From: Clostridiales bacterium
Lineage (GTDB): Bacteria > Bacillota > Clostridia > Lachnospirales > Lachnospiraceae
Direction of reading: 5' to 3'
Assembly: GCA_018374355.1 (NCBI GenBank)
Contig: JAHAFI010000017.1
Location: 1-62,137, forward strand
DNA length: 62,137 nt
The position numbers and the translations under genes are program-made. Below are positions 16,575 to 24,243 of the stretch, one piece after another. The first letter of the stretch is position 1. Every line of letters begins with the position of its first letter. A model generated the notes under the pieces. The model was given only the letters and a program-made list of their open reading frames with translations. It did not search any database and had not been told where the DNA came from.

Positions 16575-16603
16575 ATTATAAAATCCTTTTAAACCCTTGT
16601 CAA
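16575..16603 (-). promoter_or_regulatory. Perfect-consensus sigma-A promoter
   Basis: TTGACA (16598-16603), a 17 bp spacer and TATAAT (16575-16580) on the minus strand. It drives the zinc-ribbon and M15 peptidase genes. Confidence 0.9.
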
Positions 16604-16684
16604 CTACGTCATCCTCCCTCATTCATGTACCCCTTGGCGTACTGTTACTGCTCACTCCGCCGAGGCTTTACTTTCAAAGCAGAT

Positions 16685-16718
16685 AAAAAACCAGCCCTTT
16701 TCCTTCGGACTGGTTTTC
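16685..16718 (-). terminator. Terminator of the CBS-domain gene
   Basis: On the minus strand AACCAGTCC and GGGCTGGTT pair and are followed by a T-run. It lies 19 bp after the stop of the CBS gene. Confidence 0.8.
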
Positions 16719-16736
16719 TTCTCTTAGCTTTCTGTT

Positions 16737-17165
16737 TTACATCGCTGTTTTACATCGCTCTTCTGCTCTGCTTTTTTTGTAGCAATATTTCAAAATGTCG
16801 CTTCTTCTGATAATTCCTATAAAATTATCTGCATCATCCACCACAGGAACAAAATTCTGTCTCATAGCCACTTCTACCAGATCCTCCATGTCGCAGTCAA
16901 TACTTACTGGAGTGTATTTCCAGCGCAGCGGAACTCTGCTGATCAGACAGTCCTCAGCTTCTCTCAGATTTAATGAATACTTTTCCTTAATAAACCGGAG
17001 CAGATCGCCCTCGGTAACAGTTCCCACATACCGTCCATTTTTATTCAGCATCGGGATAGCGGTATACTTATGGTGCTCGATTTTTTCCAGAACCTGTCGA
17101 AGAGTATCATCATTAAAAACGTGTGCAACTTCATTTTTTGGTGTCAAAAAAAATAGTATATTCAT
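16737..17165 (-). CDS. CBS-domain protein
   Basis: This small cytoplasmic protein of about 142 residues consists of two CBS domains, which usually bind adenine nucleotides and act as energy or redox sensors. The first ends with YVGTVTEGDLLRFIKEKY and the second with FIGIIRRSDILKYC. I use the ATG at 17165, which follows GGGGG by about 6 nt; the frame is open to 17207. It has its own terminator and is divergent from the LUD gene at 17332, so it may be a stand-alone regulator. No partner is evident. Confidence 0.85.
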   Translation of the reverse strand: MNILFFLTPKNEVAHVFNDDTLRQVLEKIEHHKYTAIPMLNKNGRYVGTVTEGDLLRFIKEKYSLNLREAEDCLISRVPLRWKYTPVSIDCDMEDLVEVAMRQNFVPVVDDADNFIGIIRRSDILKYCYKKSRAEERCKTAM

Positions 17166-17331
17166 AAAACAACCCCCATTTAATTCACTGTTGTCATTAT
17201 ATACCATTTCTTCTCTTTTTTGGTGAAAAGCATGTGAATAATTTATAATTTTTTTCTTAATTTCCTATTCCTCTTTCCGCCTCTTCATTCTATAATAATG
17301 TAATGACAAATATCGGAAAGGAGTTTTACTT

Positions 17332-17967
17332 ATGTCTTTTAAATCTGAAAGCTATCGAAATACTGCCGCCTCCGTCATTCGAAACTTTGAAAAACGTGGA
17401 ATGCATGGTCTGTACTGTGAGACGAAAGAAGAAGTTGTTTCTGCTATCAAAGAAATGATTCCTTCCGGCTCTTCCGTCACTTGGGGCGGCTCGGAAACGC
17501 TGGTTCAGGCAGGTGTGATGGAGGCGCTCTCTGCCAGTGATTATGAACTGATTGACCGAAAATCCGCCTCCACACCTGAGGAAGCCCGTGCTCTTTACGG
17601 CCGTATCGTATGCGCCGACTATTTTCTTACCGGAACCAATGCTTTTACACTGGACGGTCAGCTCATCAATGTGGATGGAAATGGCAACCGGGTAGCCTGC
17701 CTGATGAACGGTCCCCTTCATGTCATCGTAGTGATCGGTATGAATAAGCTCTGTGCTACGGTAGAAGATGGAATCCGCCGGATTCATACCATGGCGGCGC
17801 CTCCAAATGCCGTACGGGTAGGCGCAGATACCCCCTGCTCCAAAACAGGAGTGTGCGCAGACTGTTTAAGTCCTGACTGCATCTGCTGCCAGACTGTTAT
17901 CACCAGAAAATCCCGCCAGCCCGGCAGGATTACTGTGATTCTGACCGGAGAAGAACTGGGCTTCTGA
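17332..17967 (+). CDS. LUD-domain protein (LutC/YkgG-like lactate utilisation family)
   Basis: The 211-residue protein belongs to the LUD (DUF162) family, related to LutC of the lactate oxidation complex. SSVTWGGSETLVQAG and the LTGTNAFTLDGQLINVDGNG stretch are typical. The C-terminal cysteine cluster (CSKTGVCADCLSPDCICC) suggests a metal or Fe-S site. No lutA or lutB gene is nearby, so a lactate role is uncertain; stand-alone LUD proteins are common in clostridia. AAAGGAG lies 8 nt before the ATG. It ends before a large palindrome that may be its terminator. Confidence 0.88.
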   Translation: MSFKSESYRNTAASVIRNFEKRGMHGLYCETKEEVVSAIKEMIPSGSSVTWGGSETLVQAGVMEALSASDYELIDRKSASTPEEARALYGRIVCADYFLTGTNAFTLDGQLINVDGNGNRVACLMNGPLHVIVVIGMNKLCATVEDGIRRIHTMAAPPNAVRVGADTPCSKTGVCADCLSPDCICCQTVITRKSRQPGRITVILTGEELGF

Positions 17968-17995
17968 TTTTATTCCCGCAGGGAACGAGCCCGGC

Positions 17996-18132
17996 GGATA
18001 TGATTGCATATCCATTCGATAACTGCTGCGAAGGTCAAAAATGAACTGCTGCAAATTGTATTTTCCTGCAGGGATTTCGCGAGATTTTTCTCGCATTTCT
18101 CTGTGTTAAAATACTTTTGCAGCAGTTCATTT
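17996..18132. repeat. Hairpin followed by a 94 bp nested palindrome (possible terminator or repeat element)
   Basis: A small hairpin GGATATG/CATATCC (17996-18013) precedes a large palindrome. Its outer arms, AAATGAACTGCTGCAA (18039-18054) and its exact complement (18117-18132), are 16 bp and perfect. Inside are GTATTTT/AAAATAC, CCTGCAGG, and GCGAGA/TCTCGC. A T-rich run follows on the plus strand, so it could end the LUD transcript. The size and nesting are more like a small dispersed element. Confidence 0.65.
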
Positions 18133-18676
18133 ATTTTTTATTGATTTTATAGACGAAAATCGTCTTATAACTTCTTACAAGTGTTTATAGAAGTGAGTAA
18201 AACCCCTGTATTTTCGATGGTTTTCCTGTTCTTGCTTGTATCTTCTCATATCTCCGCACAAGTTGGTTTTGCAAAGTTGGGCACCATTTTAGCACCACAA
18301 ACAAGATGATACACATAAACACAGAACACTATTATCGCACTGGCAAAGACAGGTTATGACTACCTTACTTTACACTGCTATATTACGCATTAGAGTCTAA
18401 ATAAGCCTTACAAGAAAATGCTTTACAGGAGCTAAAACCGATAAGGCTACTATCTGTTCAGCTTATTATTTCTGTTTCTTTGCAAAAAGTTCTGTAACAA
18501 GCATAGTAAAGTGGTACCCTTTCCGTAAAAATCACTCGTTTTTTATCTACAACAATAAGACAGATTTTTACTTGTAAGGGATAATCTGGCAAGACACAGC
18601 TGTATGCCTGCTTTGCAAAATTACATACATTAAGACCGTATGCATCCTTTAGGAATTAAACTCTTACAGAGTATTT
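18133..18676. other. AT-rich non-coding stretch
   Basis: No gene or RNA is recognised here. The base composition is clearly richer in A and T than the neighbours. It contains one copy of a diverged ~60 bp sequence (18235-18297) that recurs at 19946-20006. The stretch may be decayed mobile DNA. Confidence 0.5.
18235..18297. repeat. Diverged ~60 bp repeat, copy A
   Basis: CTTGTATCTTCTCATATC, a variable 24-25 bp, then TGGGCACCATTTTAGCACCA. Copy B at 19946-20006 has the same two blocks in the same orientation (15 of 18 and about 17 of 20 matches). On the minus strand both encode GA-K/Q-MVP-N/R-F, which may be the tail of a recombinase gene. Confidence 0.5.
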
Positions 18677-19558
18677 TTACCGTGAATACATCTCAATGTG
18701 GTATTCAAAATATTGTTCCTGAAAATATACTGCTTTTTCAATTTCCTCTTTCGTGAAATTGATTTCTTCAGGTGCAGCAATAAGTTTATCTTCCACATCG
18801 TTATGACGATGAACTATTCCGATAACACGAGCTGAATATTCTTCGACCGGAGCATCTACTCCACACAAATACACATCAAGTTCTTCACCATCCCCACTCA
18901 ATACATTTGGTATGTATCCGTAATTTATAGGATAGGTTATATCGGGGGACTTAGGATGTACACTTCCGATAGGTCTGTCTATTTTAATATGAACTGTCTT
19001 TCCGAGATAAGATTTCACAAGTGCTTTTCTCAAAGTATAAACGATAAAATCGTGTTTCCCTTTGAGATACTTTTCTCTGCCACAATCAATAGGAGCTTGC
19101 AGAGCAAGAGAAACTTTCAAATTTTCATACTCTTTGGCAACTGAAGGGGTGCTATTGAGATAGTCTCTGAAATTTATGTAATTTACCCAATCCATACTAT
19201 TGGTCTGAACAATGTGAATAAAATGAGTTTGCAAATCTCCTGAACCATCATAATAGCTACCGCAAGCGAACAACAACTGATTTCTAATAGATGCCTGTGC
19301 ATTGGAACGATAGTAAAAACCATTATTTTTTAGTTCTTTTTCAAAAGAAAGAATATCATTGAAATCATCGACTGCAACTGCAATATCGATTATTGGTTTT
19401 GCCTTTATGGAGAATATAGAGGTGCTTCCCACATGCTGAATATCTTTTATGACATTACCCAATATCTTCCTCAGGCGAGAAATTGTGTTCTGGGCTTCAG
19501 TTTCCCATTCTTTTTCGTGTTCGCATAGTTTAACAGTTCCTTTTTTTAATCCAATCAT
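18677..19558 (-). CDS. GrpB-family nucleotidyltransferase fold fused to an inorganic pyrophosphatase-like domain
   Basis: The ~293-residue protein has two parts. Residues 1-185 match the GrpB/UPF0157 family (HVGSTSIFSIKAKPIIDIAV), a nucleotidyltransferase-fold family of unclear function. Residues ~190-293 resemble a family I inorganic pyrophosphatase, with YPINYGYIPNVLSGDGEELD containing the characteristic Tyr-rich and Asp-rich segments. The pairing suggests that a reaction releasing pyrophosphate is coupled to its hydrolysis; this is inference. GGAGGT lies 7 nt before the ATG at 19558. The gene sits alone in an AT-rich island and has lower GC than its neighbours, consistent with transfer. 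Confidence 0.8.
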   Translation of the reverse strand: MIGLKKGTVKLCEHEKEWETEAQNTISRLRKILGNVIKDIQHVGSTSIFSIKAKPIIDIAVAVDDFNDILSFEKELKNNGFYYRSNAQASIRNQLLFACGSYYDGSGDLQTHFIHIVQTNSMDWVNYINFRDYLNSTPSVAKEYENLKVSLALQAPIDCGREKYLKGKHDFIVYTLRKALVKSYLGKTVHIKIDRPIGSVHPKSPDITYPINYGYIPNVLSGDGEELDVYLCGVDAPVEEYSARVIGIVHRHNDVEDKLIAAPEEINFTKEEIEKAVYFQEQYFEYHIEMYSR

Positions 19559-20140
19559 TCTTTGACCTCCAAATGACAATGAATTTGATAATTCCTACCA
19601 TAAATATTCCCGGCTGTCTGGAAACCCTCCGTTATAATATATTCGGACATGCATCACAGTTTTACGATTGCCACACTTTGTTATATCCTGTTATAAGATT
19701 TTCTTGCCCTTGAATTTGCCTTTATAAGCAGTCAGGTAAAGAGTAAACTATATAAATGAATATGGAAAACACATTGCGATAAATCCTTTGTTTTCAGTGC
19801 CCTTATAAAATCGTGGTTTTAAAATTCAAATTTGCCACTTATATTATAGCACCCATATATGAATTTTTCTAGTTCTATTGATGATAGATAGCAGACAAGA
19901 GAGCAAAAGCAACGAGTGCTTTCGCCCCCACATAGTATGTTTTTTCTTATATCTGCTCGTATCGTTTTATGCTACCACAGGAAATCTGGGTACCATTTGG
20001 GCACCAAAGCGGCAAAATAATTGTTGTCTCAAGTGTCTTGGTCTGCGAAAAAGTCAATATTTGCAAGTCTTTTCATAGGCATAGGCTTTTTAACAACGCA
20101 AAATCAAATACTTTTTTATATATATGATTGGTTCTCTTAG
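19559..20140. other. AT-rich intergenic stretch
   Basis: No convincing gene is seen. It includes the second copy of the diverged repeat at 19946-20006 and the presumed upstream region of the GrpB fusion gene. A possible -10 (TATTATAAC on the minus strand near 19634) has no clear -35. Short open frames here lack ribosome binding sites. Confidence 0.45.
19946..20006. repeat. Diverged ~60 bp repeat, copy B
   Basis: CTTATATCTGCTCGTATC, a 23 bp variable part, then TGGGTACCATTTGGGCACCA. It is in direct orientation with copy A (18235-18297); together they bracket the GrpB fusion gene. Confidence 0.5.
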
Positions 20141-21415
20141 TTACTCGTGTCTCAGCGCATCAATCGGATTCAGATTTGCCGCTTTAATGGACGGCAGCAG
20201 TCCGAAGATGATACCGATCGCCATGGAAAATACCACTGCAAGAACACTTGCCGGAAGACTGATGGATACCGGAGTCTGGGACATTTTTGCAATCACCTGA
20301 GATAAAATAATTCCTGCAATGACTCCCAGAAGTCCTCCGATGCTGGTCAGCACTGCGGCCTCGGTCAAAAACTGCCACAGAATCTTTTTCTTTCTTGCTC
20401 CGATGGCTTTTTTCAGACCGATTTCACTGGTTCGTTCTGTGACAGATACCAGCATAATATTCATAACACCGATACCGCCTACTAGAAGGGAAATACTCGC
20501 AATCCATAAAAGCTGCTTGTTTGTATTTTCACTGACCTTCTGAAGATTCTTTACAGTCTTTAAAAGATCTGCCGCCTTGTAGGCGATGCTGTTATCTGCT
20601 TCACCTTCCTCAGTTGTCGAGGTAGAAATTACAGATTCATTCATAATATCTTCCACTTTTTTTCCGATGCTGCTCATCGTGTCTGTATTTTCAGCCATGA
20701 CGCTGACATCCACCGGTTCGTCAAAGTTGAACAGAATGGGCCATGCCGTCTGGGGAATTACAACCATTCCGTTGGAATTCTGATTATACATATAATAGTC
20801 ATTCAGGCTGTTAATCACCGGCTCAAAGGCATCGGATTTTCGGATACATCCTACAATAGTAAACGGTTCGCCTCTAATTTCCAGAGTTTTTCCCACAGGG
20901 TCCTCTTCCGGAAACAGTGTCTGTACAGCAACATCATCAAGAAGAGCCACTTTTCTTATTTTGTCGTAATCTTCTTCTACAAATCCTCTGCCGTTCTGAA
21001 TCACATAGCCTTTGGTTTTCAGAAAATCCAGATCTGCGCCGTACATGCTGCCGCTTTCCAGTCGGGTATCACGATAGGATACTCCATCCACCCAGCTTCT
21101 TCTGTTATAGAAAGATGCGCTTTTTACGCCTTCCAGCCCGCGGATTTTCTTTTTCTGTTCATCGGAAATCACCGTAACATTGTCGGGGATTCCCTCGTCA
21201 ATATAGTATTCCCCTTCCCCACGGTAAAGTCTTACATCTACGTTGTTATTTCCTGCTCCAATTAAATTCTGCTTGATCTGTTCATTGGTTCCACGTATGG
21301 TTGAAACGATAGAGATAATCGATGCAATTCCAATGATAATACCCAGCATGGTTAAAAATGACCTCATTTTGTGGGACCAGATTCCCCCAAAAGCCAGTCT
21401 GATATTCTCAATCAT
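20141..21415 (-). CDS. MacB-type ABC transporter permease (FtsX-like)
   Basis: This is the membrane subunit of a MacAB/LolCDE-type ABC system. The 424 residues show the family topology: an N-terminal transmembrane helix after RSFLTMLGIIIGIASIISIV, a large extracytoplasmic MacB-core domain (about 45-290), then three helices at the C-terminus with the conserved TSEIGLKKAIGARKKKILWQ. GGAGGG precedes the ATG. It is the last gene of a four-gene operon with two adaptor proteins and an ATPase; 11 bp separate it from the second adaptor. Export of a peptide or drug is likely; the substrate is unknown. Confidence 0.93.
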   Translation of the reverse strand: MIENIRLAFGGIWSHKMRSFLTMLGIIIGIASIISIVSTIRGTNEQIKQNLIGAGNNNVDVRLYRGEGEYYIDEGIPDNVTVISDEQKKKIRGLEGVKSASFYNRRSWVDGVSYRDTRLESGSMYGADLDFLKTKGYVIQNGRGFVEEDYDKIRKVALLDDVAVQTLFPEEDPVGKTLEIRGEPFTIVGCIRKSDAFEPVINSLNDYYMYNQNSNGMVVIPQTAWPILFNFDEPVDVSVMAENTDTMSSIGKKVEDIMNESVISTSTTEEGEADNSIAYKAADLLKTVKNLQKVSENTNKQLLWIASISLLVGGIGVMNIMLVSVTERTSEIGLKKAIGARKKKILWQFLTEAAVLTSIGGLLGVIAGIILSQVIAKMSQTPVSISLPASVLAVVFSMAIGIIFGLLPSIKAANLNPIDALRHE

Positions 21416-21426
21416 CGTTATCCCTC

Positions 21427-23568
21427 CTAACTATACAAATCCTGCATGGTTCCGTCTTCTGTCTTTGCTCCCGCTTTGACATTTTTGCCATAAGGAAAAG
21501 CAATTTTATCCTCTGCTGTCAAGCCATCGGAAATCTCATACATTGATCCGTAAACCACACGGGCGATCTGTACCACCTGTTTTTTCAGCCGGCCTTTTCC
21601 GTCATCAATCATCACATAATACTGTCCGTCTTCCGTCCGTACAAATGCCTTTTCGATAACAATTCCGCCGGTTCCTGCGCTGCCGTCTTCCCCGGCAACC
21701 GTCAGTTCTGCGTAGCTGTTGTTCTTCAGTCCCTCCGCATTCTGAATATATGCAGTAAACGGGTACATGGAGGAATTACCGTATCCGCCGTAATCATTTC
21801 CTTCCAGAGGATAGGGTGAAATCTCTCTTACCTCAGCGGTAAAGCTGACTCCCGTATCATAGGAAAAACCATTCAGCATCTGACCTGCCTGAAGCTTATC
21901 AAGCTGCATCTCGCTGATTGTTCCCCTGATATACAGTCCTTCACTGCTGACCACCTGAATCAGCGGAGATCCGTCCGTACTTGGATGCTCCGGGTCTCCT
22001 ACCGTTTTGATTACACCGTTTAAAGTACTTTCTATCGTCTGATTCTTCAGTTCTTTTTTAATCCTCTTCAGTTCCAGATCGGCTTCTTTCAAATCAAGCT
22101 GGTATCCGCGTATTTCTTTTTCCTTTTCTTTGATCTGCTTCTGGATCTCCTCTTTGGACATGGAACCGCCGTCCATGGAATCCATGAAGCCTCCCAGTGT
22201 GTTTCCTGCGGTAAGATACAGAAGTCCGGCCGTTGTATTTCCTGTGGTTACTGTACCATTGACACCGCCGCCCTCTGTATGACCGGATGGAGTTTCCGGG
22301 GTTGGGGTCTGTGGTGGAGTCGTGGATGGCTCTGTTGTTGGTGGTGTCGGAGTATTCGTCGGCTCCGGCGTATCCGTTGGTTCCGGCGTATTCGTCGGCT
22401 CCGGTGTATTCGTTGGAGTTGGTATCGGAGTATCCGTTGGGGTTGGCGTTGGGGTTGGCATACCCGTCGGTTCCGGCGTATCTGTTGGTTCCGGGGTCGG
22501 TGTAACTTCCACTTCTCCCAGTCCTACCTGATACACTGTCTCATCTTTAATCTCACCGACAGTTTCCAGATTCTTTGCACTCTGTTCCCACGCCTTCAGC
22601 AGAATCCCGCTGTAAACGCCATTTTCTCTGACCTCAATTCTGAAGTTTCCACCCAGTTCTTTCATCTGGTTAAAGAAGCTTCCTTCCACGGTTCCGTCTG
22701 CCGTCACAAGAAAAACATACGGTTTTTCTGCACTTCCGTCGCCCTTACACCAGCGTTTTTGTATCACATCATCCCCTGTAAGCTTTGAAAACGCCTGCGG
22801 ATTGGCAATTATTTCTTCTTCCTCAAACAGCGCCAGCTCCGGTTCGTATTTCATATTAGGTTCTGCCTTGAAAGCCTCATCGGTAATCTTCTGCCCCCAG
22901 ACCTTCATCAACGCTCCGTTGCTCAGATCCCCTTCCCGGACTTCAATCAGGAAGAAACATTTCTCTGCAGCCATTCTGTTCAGAAAGCTTCCTAAGATTA
23001 CACCCTTCTGACTGCACAGAAAATGGTACGGATTTTCTTCCGTTCCCTCACCCATGTAAGGCTCAGAGGTCTCATCCAACTGCTCCAGCGCTGGTGAAGG
23101 CTGTTCTTCCGGTTCCTCCGGCATATCCGGACCGTCGATAAATCCCGGATCATCCATTCCTCCGCCATCACTGGCAGGTTTTGTATTTTTCAGTTTTTTG
23201 ATTTCCCGCTGGGCTTTTTTAATATTCAGTTCGATTCCTTCCCTGTCCAGCTTTTTCATCTCCAGTTCCAGATCGACCAGCGTCATATCGTAAGAAATCA
23301 GTTTATCCCCCACGCTGACCGTCTGACCTTCTTCAACAAAAATCTCATCTACCGTCTGGCTGCTTCCCAGATAGATGTCCTGCGAAACATCCGAAGTAAT
23401 GTTTCCGGACAGACTCATATCATTCATTCCGCCGCCCCAGCCCATCATTTCCTGCATGGAGATAACCTTTACCCGTTCTTCATTGCTTTTTTTCACAGCA
23501 AAAACGGTAACGCCTGTCAGAAGGATGACCCCGGCTGCCGTACCGGCTATAATCAATTTCTTCTTCAC
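21427..23568 (-). CDS. HlyD/MacA-type efflux adaptor with internal domain duplication and Thr-Pro linker
   Basis: This is the second membrane-anchored adaptor of the efflux operon. The 713 residues have an N-terminal transmembrane helix, a lipoyl-like half (YLGSSQTVDEIFVEEGQTVS), coiled-coil arms and a C-terminal beta-barrel part. Between the arms lie two copies of a ~55-residue module (about 185-240 and 280-340) sharing the pattern G-x-G-x-x-E-x-PY-x-FL and IEVRE. A long Thr/Pro/Glu repeat follows (about 355-440). The start is GTG at 23568 with GGAGGAG 6 nt upstream. It is far longer than typical MacA (about 370 residues). The inserts probably reach into or across the cell wall. Confidence 0.88.
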   Translation of the reverse strand: MKKKLIIAGTAAGVILLTGVTVFAVKKSNEERVKVISMQEMMGWGGGMNDMSLSGNITSDVSQDIYLGSSQTVDEIFVEEGQTVSVGDKLISYDMTLVDLELEMKKLDREGIELNIKKAQREIKKLKNTKPASDGGGMDDPGFIDGPDMPEEPEEQPSPALEQLDETSEPYMGEGTEENPYHFLCSQKGVILGSFLNRMAAEKCFFLIEVREGDLSNGALMKVWGQKITDEAFKAEPNMKYEPELALFEEEEIIANPQAFSKLTGDDVIQKRWCKGDGSAEKPYVFLVTADGTVEGSFFNQMKELGGNFRIEVRENGVYSGILLKAWEQSAKNLETVGEIKDETVYQVGLGEVEVTPTPEPTDTPEPTGMPTPTPTPTDTPIPTPTNTPEPTNTPEPTDTPEPTNTPTPPTTEPSTTPPQTPTPETPSGHTEGGGVNGTVTTGNTTAGLLYLTAGNTLGGFMDSMDGGSMSKEEIQKQIKEKEKEIRGYQLDLKEADLELKRIKKELKNQTIESTLNGVIKTVGDPEHPSTDGSPLIQVVSSEGLYIRGTISEMQLDKLQAGQMLNGFSYDTGVSFTAEVREISPYPLEGNDYGGYGNSSMYPFTAYIQNAEGLKNNSYAELTVAGEDGSAGTGGIVIEKAFVRTEDGQYYVMIDDGKGRLKKQVVQIARVVYGSMYEISDGLTAEDKIAFPYGKNVKAGAKTEDGTMQDLYS

Positions 23569-23571
23569 GGT

Positions 23572-24243
23572 CTACTCCTCCTTTTTCAAAATTCCGTCTC
23601 GAATAACTACTTTTCTATTTGCATAAGCGGCAATCTCAGCGTCATGGGTAATCATAAGAATACTGACTCCTTCATCATTCAGGCTCTGGAACAGTTCCAT
23701 GACCTGCTCTCCCGATACGCTGTCCAACGCTCCTGTCGGCTCATCCGCCAGTAAAATCTTGGGATGATTGACGATTGCTCTGGCAATTGCCACACGCTGC
23801 TTCTGACCACCGGAAAGCTGGTTGGGCTGAAAATTCACCCGGTCCTCCAGTCCTACTCTGGTCAGGGCCTGCATGGCCCGCTCTCTCCGTTCTTTTTTCG
23901 GAACACCAGCATAAGTCAGCGGAAGTTCCACATTCTCCAGCGCCGTCTGCCTTGGAAGAAGCTGAAAGGTCTGAAAAACAAATCCAATCTTTTTCAGTCT
24001 CAAATCCGACATTTCATTTTCCGTACATTTGCTGATGTCCTGTCCGTCTAAAATCAGACTGCCCGATGTTGTCTGATCCAGACAGCCCACCAGATTCATC
24101 AGGGTCGTTTTTCCGGAGCCGGACGGCCCCATGATCGCTACATATTCCCCTTCTTCCATGCTAAAGTCCACATGTTTCAGCACAGGAATCACCATTTTGC
24201 CCTGAATATAATCTTTGCAGATATCTTTCATTTCAAGAATCAC
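23572..24243 (-). CDS. MacB/LolD-type ABC transporter ATP-binding protein
   Basis: This is the ATPase subunit of the efflux system. The 223 residues carry Walker A GPSGSGKTT, the signature LSGGQKQRVAIARAI, Walker B ILLADEPTGALD and the switch histidine (ITHDAEIA). The start is GTG at 24243, overlapping the stop of the first adaptor by 4 bp with GGAGG 7 nt upstream. The next gene starts 3 bp after its stop. Tight spacing shows the four genes form one operon. Confidence 0.96.
   Translation of the reverse strand: MILEMKDICKDYIQGKMVIPVLKHVDFSMEEGEYVAIMGPSGSGKTTLMNLVGCLDQTTSGSLILDGQDISKCTENEMSDLRLKKIGFVFQTFQLLPRQTALENVELPLTYAGVPKKERRERAMQALTRVGLEDRVNFQPNQLSGGQKQRVAIARAIVNHPKILLADEPTGALDSVSGEQVMELFQSLNDEGVSILMITHDAEIAAYANRKVVIRDGILKKEE

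Noticed and set aside
22279..22788. Plus-strand frames with repeated short motifs
   Set aside because: They are antisense to the Thr/Pro/Glu linker of the second adaptor and lack start signals.
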